Shown here: piece after piece, positions 60,701-64,000 of the stretch
How positions within the stretch are numbered: position 1 is the stretch's first letter
How the letters are laid out: each line of letters starts with the position of its first letter
Assembly (NCBI GenBank): GCA_964348665.1
Contig: CAYGDP010000024.1
Span: 4,026-68,025 of the forward strand
Direction: 5' to 3'
Length of the DNA stretch: 64,000 nt
Source of the DNA: CAYGDP01 sp964348665
GTDB lineage: Bacteria; Verrucomicrobiota; Verrucomicrobiia; Palsa-1439; CAYGDP01
Made by a program: the position numbers and the translations under genes
The notes under the pieces: model-generated
What the model was told of the DNA's origin: nothing
The model's input: only the letters and a program-made list of their open reading frames with translations
The model's database searches: none

Positions 60701-62607
60701 TCACCCGCATTACCGCCATCAATGAAGAGTGAATCAATCACACCAACGCCTGCGTCCGCGCCGCCGTCATAGGTGATGGCGCCACCACCGGTGAAAACAC
60801 TGCCAGCTTGGTTGGTGATATGAAGCACATCAGCGCCGTCCCCGGCGTTATAGGTGAATGAGGTAATGCCGGCGAATGGAACTACTACACCCGGATCCGG
60901 CGGGCATCCCGGTGTAGCGCCGGAAACAAAGGTCGTGTCTGTGCCAGAGGTAAAGGTGTGATTGTAAACACCGAGGACTGGAACGTCGAAGAAGAAGGTG
61001 CCGGCCGCCGCTCCCGTCGCGTCTATTTCCAAATGATTATCGCCAGCATCGCCGGTGATAATCATGTTGACCGGAATGATTCCATCGAAGTCATTGATAA
61101 TCGTCACTGTCTCCCAATTCGACAATGTGATCGTTCCGTATCCGCCGGAGAATGTAATCGTATCACCACCGGTTAATTCACAACCAACCACCGTGTAACC
61201 AATGGTACGAACCGCGTCCTGGAACTGCGCATCAATGGTGATCGTGTCGCCCGCACCTGCCCCACCATCGAGGTTTCGCGTCACGCCACCAGCAAGAGCA
61301 TCCGCTAGGAAGGTATCGCCTGCCGATGTCGTTGCGACAAGATTTTCAATGATTACTCCGGCAAAAATGTCCAGAAAGAATCCGCCACCGATGGCCTGCG
61401 CGCCACCAGCATCCAAATCATATGTTGCAGGGACGGCCTGTGGCGAAGTGGATAAATCAATCGTATCGCTGCCAGCGGCATCCGTACTGATCGAGTCATC
61501 GCTGGCACCATCCACCACATAGCGGTCATCGCCGCCAACGCTGCCAAAAAATGTGTCGTTTCCTGCGCCACCCACGAGAGTGTCGTTTCCACCGTGACCA
61601 TCAATGTCATCCGCCCCGCCATTGCCAACAATGGAGTTAGCGAGAGTATTGCCATCAATGTCATTATCATCAGCATTATCGATCCAGTTCTCAATCTGAT
61701 CGGTCGTGCCAGTGATCACCAAGGTCAAGTTCGCATCCGCCATACCAAAACCGAAAGTTAAATTGGCGGCCACGCCAGCGGCGTCAGCCGTCAATCCGGA
61801 GATGTCAATCGTATCAGTACCACCGCCAGACGTTTCGTCGTCCACAGTGTTGGTGCCAAGTCCAGCTCCCGTAAAGACATAAATATCGTCGTTCGTGCCG
61901 CCTTGCAGGCTATTGTCGCCCAATCCGCCAATCAGCGTGTCGTTCCCGGCATCACCAATCAGCGTGTCGTTGTTATCGCCACCATCAATCGAATCGTTGC
62001 CGGTGCCGCCGTTGATGTTGTCAGCTCCGATGCCGCCGGAGAGGGAGTCGTTCCCGCCGTCGGAATTGAGCGTATCGGCACCATCGCCACCCGAGAGTGT
62101 ATCGTCCGAGCTGGAACCGACCAGCAAATCATCGCCAATTTCTCCACTGGCAACCAGCCCAGCGACCGCGACCGCAGACACGTCCACCGTATCATTGCCA
62201 TCTCCGGCGTTAATCGTCATGGTGGTGACCGAAGCCGTCAAGATACTTTGCGATCCCAAGGTGGCAGTGTCAAAATCAAAGACATCAGTATAACCGGGGT
62301 CCCCCGCGCCAAAACGATTGTGCGCCAAAAACCCACCGACATCCAAGAAAACAAGTGAATCTCCTGACGCATCTCCGGTCATGGTAATGACCGTGCCAGC
62401 CAGCACGGACGTATAGGCGGGCGCGACGCGTTGTTCGAGCAGGTCGAAACGGAACGGCTGGATGACGGGCGTGTAGGCGACAGCGGGCTTGATGGCCGCG
62501 CGTGTCGACACTCCGCGCGTGGAGGCGCGGCGGACGCTTTTGCGCTGGCGGGAAAGGGCGGATTGAATGCGGTGTTTCAGTTTACGGCTAAGGCTTCGTA
62601 GGCTCAT
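48769..62607 (-). CDS. Giant calcium-repeat (RTX-type) and FG-GAP surface/secreted protein
   Basis: A 4,612-residue protein. A basic N-terminus is followed by FDLLEQRVAPAYT near 54-66, similar to the LEPR-XLL sorting-type motif of large Planctomycete/Verrucomicrobial proteins. RTX nonapeptides (GGxGNDxI) appear at about 120-260 and again densely at about 2300-4020, with beta domains of the type VNAGTEDDTINV between. From about 4210 FG-GAP/VCBS blades (GDLNGDTYIDLVIAN, GDFDGDGDLDAV) run to the C-terminus. A calcium-folded adhesin or S-layer-like protein is likely. No type I secretion genes are visible. ATG at 62607 has AAGGAGG eight bases upstream. Confidence 0.9.
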   Translation of the reverse strand: MSLRSLSRKLKHRIQSALSRQRKSVRRASTRGVSTRAAIKPAVAYTPVIQPFRFDLLEQRVAPAYTSVLAGTVITMTGDASGDSLVFLDVGGFLAHNRFGAGDPGYTDVFDFDTATLGSQSILTASVTTMTINAGDGNDTVDVSAVAVAGLVASGEIGDDLLVGSSSDDTLSGGDGADTLNSDGGNDSLSGGIGADNINGGTGNDSIDGGDNNDTLIGDAGNDTLIGGLGDNSLQGGTNDDIYVFTGAGLGTNTVDDETSGGGTDTIDISGLTADAAGVAANLTFGFGMADANLTLVITGTTDQIENWIDNADDNDIDGNTLANSIVGNGGADDIDGHGGNDTLVGGAGNDTFFGSVGGDDRYVVDGASDDSISTDAAGSDTIDLSTSPQAVPATYDLDAGGAQAIGGGFFLDIFAGVIIENLVATTSAGDTFLADALAGGVTRNLDGGAGAGDTITIDAQFQDAVRTIGYTVVGCELTGGDTITFSGGYGTITLSNWETVTIINDFDGIIPVNMIITGDAGDNHLEIDATGAAAGTFFFDVPVLGVYNHTFTSGTDTTFVSGATPGCPPDPGVVVPFAGITSFTYNAGDGADVLHITNQAGSVFTGGGAITYDGGADAGVGVIDSLFIDGGNAGDGTTYTPTGVAAGTYVNDDFTANANIQTITFSGLDPICDSTAAATLTVNDVAATVSTILLGDEGDAAVTAVFAAGLCDGATGAGVYNAVISASFESVEFRNKTALVINGLDLADTITLASVTIADGLTGVTVNAGTEDDTINVQQDAVVTTVNGDAGVDTFNVSSDAPLNTGTLDDLNADLTVNSGDAAGTANVLNISEFGSAVADTITVNMGVAAFDIVGTAGGGWRIVEPANIMDGGINITGSSAGDTFNVLSTFADEQLNIFGNDGDDTVTINDGAPGLAGDLDAISEDVTVDFEGGTTQVLRVSDQATAANNPGVIVTSTAITGFAGPANAETINYSHTGGCMSEILLEGSTTAAFAESFDLRSPDAPTTMNANAGDDTIIVRSTSDTSPGCNVNIVDVNAGDGADIINIGDVADALGDPPLGVDGIAARVSVTGGGGVDALNVNDTDDTSANFGILDAFSASATNPPPQKITGLDMAAFITYALDVDFLTINLGTVDDTFEVFGTDIPTTINGGTGGDTVTVGNQTVEFDVLFPNITAPGGDLSQIDANLQVNADGGGLDILNIDDSADASADGAIVIDDLGATTRITGMTDGGGFIEYSNQGAGFTVDLLNVRGGIGDDTFTIGATTAEAQTWVDGGLGSDTMTIDGDDLSSNNIFSGDQLQTGVLGTANNFFVLNVPNELGFTSLFPILTLIVQGNNAAAGDDSSNRDELEINDLSAASRAMVYAYAASGVPPAVSDLDISGFAITVHAHATETVDFNGGAALDSTSVVGTAADDDITVQPGPDSANPLTTALVFLNGTPFLGAPQLYSAVFPGVAGGSIGPDLDLSGVTGDITLDGGGAGGPDPGGDQAFIYAPTEADVVDAATTIDPFGFGVGTIINGYGVGAAFDTINVDPTVNPEVTIANSSFGALAGIDLVNGTFDPFSGATDCTIFFGLVVNAGDEVSPSAATAGIDPADTINVNAFPTTYGIKINGNDPIPYSAPTVPLDGDQLNAAVGPVVNVWSDTNSPPNVTISVPTSTCGLAWSSIENVLLTLTFPGTVNVIGDNNQNETAPGSGVEYDQSDVFVVRGVDIDGNGEGVNEMTLQIGGGFKANPVVAGDDRDSNGNGIADERESLATFNDPDAGVDAYPLSAPISFQNVAFLNAFGFDQDPAPAVAREAAVGTIIDVLNLIPYADNTPAGWGIDVSFDEGLPDTDDDLIVYGGVAGVTDIMTIQPSDEGDGQLTVTNQVGTTIVIVTYVANTDFIVNANDGSAGDTDVLTLRGTDGITSAGTSGNEAVTVDFTTDGSAATPWIVVDDTAVAVPFLYAVEFVTNLDIVYFDLDLGNDSISITTDGTINAALAAVGAQSNMDVSVSAGGGDDAFTANLNDSTGTLTFDGGNGTDGITVNGTDGVDTLTVTGVSVTRTAGETVNYTGAEGLTVDSRDEDDTVNVLSTSVSTVINSTISAVSGADTVNVGNAGSLAGILGALEINNNPDFSDVTIDDSADLLGKTVTISFDGTDLIVISGFAPATISLDTDDFSGVTLDAGSGGNTFNVESFDIDDMPLTINTGAGNDTINLGNAAGSLDGIIDDITINGQGGTDAINANDQNDGTDNSYTVAATTFTRTAMAVVTFGTMESLGLNAGTGNDFIFASAAPFGLTINAGPGNDGLDDGSAFADLINGGDGGDCLDGAAGDDTIDGGAGDDSILGGTGNNSLTGSGGNDTITGDTGSDTINGGDGNDVITTGAGTNVVSDGIGNDSIDASANAVGFVITTGGGSDTVTGTGFGDAISDGDDAGDSFIGGAGDDTLVGGGGNDTLSAGGDNNIVNGGGGSDSITSGSGDDQIDAGDGNNYVNSGDGYDTVTSGSGNDSIYTSGESDFIDAGDGDNYVDAGNGYNTVLAGAGDDTVYGADGEADFVDAGDGNNYVNVYDGDNTVLAGAGNDTIEGNNDDDYVNAGGGNNYVDVDDGDNTVLAGAGNDTIYTDDDYDFVNAGDGNNYVYSDGGDDTIITGAGDDTIVDDGYSDDSISSGGGNDSIDARDGNDAIDAGDGNNTVDAGSGDNTVLAGAGDDSIYADGDDDYVNAGGGHNYVDVNDGDNTVLAGAGNDSIYTGYYSSNLINAGDGDNYIDIYTYNTESNTVTAGTGDDTVYGYDGDNYVNVGSGNNDVTFDDGDNTIIAGSGNDTIYTDDGDNLINAGDGNNDIYADDGYNTVTAGSGNDTIETDSGDDLINAGDGANSVDANEGDDTIIAGSGDDTINGYSGSDFINAGDGNNYVDADDGYGYDDTVITGNGNDTIYGYGGNDSISAGGGSNNVYGGTGYDTITTGDGNDYINGSSGYDSINAGGGSNTVYGGTSDDTITTGDGDDYIYGEGGDDVINAGSGDNYVNGGTNNDTIIAGSGNDSIYGSYGSDFIDAGDGANYVSGDAAGSYADTIIGGSGSDTIYGGGGNNSIVGGGGNDTITAGGGADQIDAGDGNNYVYSGDGADTVLAEDGNDSIYSGGANDLILPGGGSNVVSDGAGNDFIDFSRNTVAVTGANGTTDGGADTIIGSAFADALSDGDATGDNISGLGGNDTITGGGGADTIDAGQGNDSVDANAGTDLVLGGDGSDTVVWNSGDGSDTIDGQEGNDTLLFTGAAGADTITLTVASGRVNIAETATGATLSVATTEQLNLDSGATADTFVVNPLTGTDVLATTLNGNAGTDTVSSTNDVDFTLSDTSLTVGDTTFTLTSVDAATLTGGTGQNSFTLGVWTGSATLAGATNDDTYVFDTDVSQGTVTITDTGGVDTLDFSNTLTSAVAVNIGSTGGVMANLTLTLTADQIDNVIGGNGNDTITGGAIANALTGGIGNDSITGGAGNDTISGGDGNDTLTSGTGTDVISDGSGNDSIDFTSETTAVSYVTGGGSDTVNGSANNDAITDGDDTGDSLIGNAGNDTLIGQGGDDSLSGGADNDRIIAGGGTNVVTDGTGNDYVDLSGNAVATLFASGGGNDCVFGSNFNDTLSDGDGSGDTIFGLDGNDSITGGAGDDSLDGGAGNDTIVGAAGADNIVGGEGDDSITPNTGVDTVIAGAGSDTIVWTTGDGSDIIEGQEGEDVLTFTSTTGTITFTANTTGNGVRVLVSDGVGTPSVAGVEQFDSSGSGASDAVTVNDLYGSDASKINIAVGAGGVDTVTVQGRITDDNILISTNTAGVQVSGLQYDVNITGAVIGNPDTLIVNGNDGDDTIKSAAGVDITSIRISLTGGNGDDFLSADATLVGNAGNDTLIGGAGADSLDGGAGDDFLTGQGGNDGFIGGSGFDTLIETADTNFYLTNSSLCTDNDTVGACDGDGPLGSDTIPSSDIEAASLTGGSSANRIDASGFDDVDPVDRYTTLTGLGGNDTLIGGTGDDSLVGGNGNDRYVFGFGETATDANVIGNDVITDSGSTSTGAGTTTGECTTLPGNIASDTIDFTCIPDASSGSIPPGPYVTDGITIDMDLQGEPQVVRLTGDTVRLNGIVENFLGGAFNDLIYVDVIASPRYVDGNLPTNTPPSSSGGASGYPVSDRLVIDAKNDFVRVQHPNPLTGSPPDVEDGFNDAEMGDTDEGYVTAFGHGVITYGDIETLELSNSRTPPILGANSFTVATNYPVGSRPRSVAAGDLNGDTYIDLVIANSAPQQRDLVPSGPTLGILMGAGNGTFFPAVYIPMPAGAINPSSVQLGDFDGDGDLDAVTTNIQSSNITVFLGTGTGGATAFGAGTNTTVGSGPISVAVGDLDGDADLDLAVANSKGDQVSAIRRQGTVSVLTNSGAGTFTIAQTLAVAPSLNPKAAKTPWDIAILNFNGDGEADLAVVNNKTSNLAVFVNTTGAGLFPTTPTTLIATGRKPTALSTGDVNNDGTDDIIVANGSADFLTLLTGGPQQLLEITYPDRKAPQDIALSDLNGDGKLDIILANRKGNYVTILSGNGNGTFSAPFNYNAGDVKRKQPVAIAVADFNGDLGFDIAVANAGSNDVSVLLQQMLI
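53200..55260 (-). repeat. 36-residue super-repeats within the RTX block
   Basis: Here the nonapeptides are grouped into units of about 36 residues (108 bp) such as TVLAGAGNDTI, then xxDDDYVNAGGGNNYV, then DVDDGDN. Consecutive copies differ mainly at a few Tyr/Asp/Asn positions. The clean periodicity suggests recent expansion by duplication of a four-repeat unit. Confidence 0.75.
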
Positions 62608-62614
62608 AGGTTTT

Positions 62615-62621
62615 CCTCCTT
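62615..62621 (-). promoter_or_regulatory. Strong Shine-Dalgarno of the giant gene
   Basis: AAGGAGG on the minus strand lies about eight bases before the ATG at 62607 and fixes the start of the giant protein. Confidence 0.88.
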
Positions 62622-62643
62622 ACAGGATCGTCCGTCGGTTATT

Positions 62644-62660
62644 CGATGACCCAGTCATCG
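62644..62660. promoter_or_regulatory. Palindrome in the giant gene's leader
   Basis: CGATGAC-CCA-GTCATCG is a perfect 7-bp inverted repeat between the promoter and the Shine-Dalgarno. It could be an operator or an mRNA hairpin. Confidence 0.5.
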
Positions 62661-62678
62661 AGACAAAAATACACAAGT

Positions 62679-62732
62679 CCCGAAACGCAAAAATTCCGGC
62701 TGACAGGATAGCCGATTTTTGTTTCGGGTCAA
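62679..62732 (-). promoter_or_regulatory. Candidate sigma-70 promoter nested in an inverted repeat
   Basis: On the minus strand TTGACC (62732-62727) and TATCCT (62710-62705) are 16 bp apart, a plausible vegetative promoter about 100 nt before the start. Imperfect arms (62679-62700 and 62711-62728, CCCGAAAC with AAAAAT and GGC blocks) enclose the -10 box, so a repressor or DNA hairpin could act here. Confidence 0.6.
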
Positions 62733-62909
62733 CAACAAAAAATTGTAACGTCTCCCGAGTGTTCAATGTTTGCTCTGGTGTGCGATACCCTCCCTGAAAA
62801 ACGTTGGCGCAACTATACGCATCCGGCGAAAAAGGTCAATAAGTTTTTTTCTCTACCCCGTGCAGGAGAGCGACTTACGATGCGGGCGGGCGATGATTGA
62901 ATTGAATAA
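62733..62909. other. Gene-free stretch upstream of the giant gene promoter
   Basis: No gene, RNA or repeat is recognised here. It forms part of the 536-bp gap to the RAYT gene, the rest of which is REP elements. Confidence 0.5.
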
Positions 62910-62934
62910 TCGGCGCTCATAGAGCGCTGCTACA
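62910..62934. repeat. Half REP (family 1)
   Basis: TCGGCGCTCATAGAGCGCTG followed by CTACA. It is a single inverted arm with one mismatch, with no left partner. Confidence 0.85.
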
Positions 62935-62967
62935 ATTTCGGAATTCTGGGAAAACCAAATCTGAACC

Positions 62968-63043
62968 TGTAGCGGCGCTCTATGAGCGCCGAACGGGATC
63001 GGAGGATTGAAATTATCATCGGCGGTCGCAGACCGCCGCTACA
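62968..63043. repeat. REP pair (family 1)
   Basis: TGTAGCGGCGCTCTATGAGC faces GGCGGTCGCAGACCGCCGCT followed by ACA. Note the CGCA loop variant, shared with 63766-63842. Confidence 0.92.
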
Positions 63044-63064
63044 ATCCGGAATAAAAAATTCTTC

Positions 63065-63125
63065 TGTAGCGGCGGACTATGTCCGCCGATTGATCGAAAT
63101 GTTCGGCTCATAGAGCGTCGCTACA
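63065..63125. repeat. REP pair (family 1)
   Basis: TGTAGCGGCGGACTATGTCC faces TTCGGCTCATAGAGCGTCGC followed by TACA. The left stem is GGCGGAC/GTCCGCC and the right arm has lost one G-C pair. It ends 18 bp before the RAYT stop. Confidence 0.9.
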
Positions 63126-63143
63126 ATTCTGAATTTTGGGAAA

Positions 63144-63602
63144 TCAAAACGTAAGCGGATGAAATTGCCCTTGGTATGGCCAATCTTCCGATGTCTTCAC
63201 CAATCCCGCTCGAACTGGATTTTCGCGAACATATTCCGATTTCTCCGCATGCGATTCTCCGGATCGCAAAACGTGATCGAAAAACCCCTTTTGCCAATGA
63301 GGAGCGGAAACGCCACGGCGACGAAGTGTCTTGGACAGGCAATTTTTGAGCGATTTCATCCAAAACGGGAGCTTCTGTTCCGAATCCAATCCGAAGACTA
63401 CAAAGCAATGGAAATGGTCGGGCATTAGCACATAACGACCCATAAAAACATGGCGCTCCTCCCCCGCCAGCGCAAAACTGGAAAATGCCTGGTGAATCTC
63501 GTGATTGGCAAGGACGCGTTGCCGGTCATGCGTACACGCGGTTATGAAATAGACGGGGTAATCTTTATAAAGCCGGCCCAAGCGCTTCAGTCGAGGTTTC
63601 AT
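63144..63602 (-). mobile_element. REP-associated tyrosine transposase (RAYT, Y1/TnpREP family)
   Basis: The 152-residue HUH-type single-strand endonuclease has the His-hydrophobic-His motif MPDHFH (His63, His65) and the catalytic Tyr124 in KSEYVRENPVRAGLV, both intact. N-terminal YFITACTHDRQRVL is the usual first strand. RAYTs cleave and move REP palindromes and are normally single-copy and flanked by their own REPs. Here family-1 REP pairs flank both sides within 100 bp, and the same element is scattered elsewhere in the window, so it is the likely cognate enzyme. Confidence 0.92.
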
Positions 63603-63659
63603 TTCGCGAACCAGTCAAACAAACCATTCGAGCGATTGCAAGATTGCAATCTTCATTCC

Positions 63660-63740
63660 TGTGGCGGCGGACTCCGCCACAGGCGGACAAGTATGAGCGC
63701 CGGTAAATTGAATAATCGGCGGTCATAGACCGCCGCTACA
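63660..63740. repeat. REP pair (family 1), chimeric left arm
   Basis: TGTGGCGGCGGACTCCGCCA then CAGGCGGACAAGTATGAGCG form the left side; the right side is TCGGCGGTCATAGACCGCCG with CTACA. The left arm holds its own palindrome (GTGGCGG/CCGCCAC), like the 47738 copy. Confidence 0.88.
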
Positions 63741-63765
63741 AACCGGAAATTGGGTTCCGAATCCC

Positions 63766-63842
63766 TGTAGCGGCGCTCTATGAGCGCCGATTCGGGCTCG
63801 AGGGATTGAAATTATTGTCGGCGGTCGCAGACCGCCGCTACA
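63766..63842. repeat. REP pair (family 1)
   Basis: TGTAGCGGCGCTCTATGAGC and inverted GGCGGTCGCAGACCGCCGCT followed by ACA. It is near identical to 62968-63043. Confidence 0.92.
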
Positions 63843-63896
63843 ATCCGGAATAAAAAATTCCTCTGCCGATTCGGATTCGACGGAATTGAATTTTCA

Positions 63897-64000
63897 TCGG
63901 CGGTCATAGACCGCCGCTACAAACCGGAAATTGGGTTCCGAATCCCTGTAGCGGCGCTCTATGAGCGCCGATTCGGGTTCGAGGAAAAAACCTGTAGCGG
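63897..64000. repeat. REP array continuing past the window edge
   Basis: An inverted arm at 63897-63921 is followed by a left arm at 63947-63971 and the start of another at 63993. The segment from about 63912 repeats that from 63731 with a 181-bp offset, so part of the array arose by tandem duplication. Confidence 0.85.

Overview
The window looks like a chromosomal segment of a Verrucomicrobiota-type (PVC superphylum) bacterium. Supporting signs are two large secreted proteins with the PVC-style C-terminal CxxCH haem domain, a DUF4175-like giant coiled-coil membrane protein, an ebo-type gene cluster, a 4,612-residue calcium-repeat protein, and many dispersed palindromic repeats with a matching REP-associated tyrosine transposase (RAYT). 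The taxonomic call is inference from gene content; there is no rRNA in the window.

Positions 1-17845 (+ strand) are one long polysaccharide (O-antigen or exopolysaccharide) operon. It starts with a NusG/RfaH-type antiterminator. Sugar-nucleotide genes follow: a heptose-type nucleotidyltransferase-kinase with swapped domain order, two epimerases, a split transketolase, a medium-chain dehydrogenase, a HAD-aminoglycoside-kinase-like fusion, three methyltransferases, a WbuC cupin and an SDR. The cluster ends with a flippase, three glycosyltransferases and a membrane-anchored dual-specificity phosphatase. Most junctions are 4-bp ATGA/GTGA overlaps, so the proteins are probably translationally coupled.

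Positions 18064-30237 (- strand) carry an operon read from right to left: inositol-3-phosphate synthase, UbiA-type EboC, EboF-type phosphodiesterase, a TIM-barrel isomerase, EboE, the DUF4175-like protein and a secreted squalene-cyclase-fold repeat protein. EboA, EboB and EboD are not in the window. An initiator-type tRNA-Met lies just beyond.

Positions 30484-48699 hold mixed metabolic and secreted genes: two PVC haem proteins, a metallo-hydrolase, YcxB-like, alanine dehydrogenase, RsmI, a decayed GIY-YIG gene, tRNA-Tyr, VanZ, a ceramidase-like lipoprotein, a TlpA-like redoxin, a GH5 glycosidase, a glutaredoxin, a sugar isomerase and an FAH-family hydrolase. The most striking item is at 43824-44450 (-): an iodothyronine-deiodinase-like protein whose reading frame crosses an in-frame TGA exactly at the selenocysteine position (FGSYT-U-PPF). 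A 17-nt perfect hairpin with an extended outer stem begins 10 nt after the TGA, where a bacterial SECIS element belongs. Standard gene calling splits it into two fragments and shadows the second.

Positions 48769-62607 (- strand) encode the giant RTX/FG-GAP protein, with a strong SD and a promoter set inside an inverted repeat. Positions 62900-64000 hold the RAYT gene in a dense array of its presumed REP elements. The same REP pairs are scattered over the window; one lies inside the 5' coding end of a gene and a half-element forms the 3' end of another.
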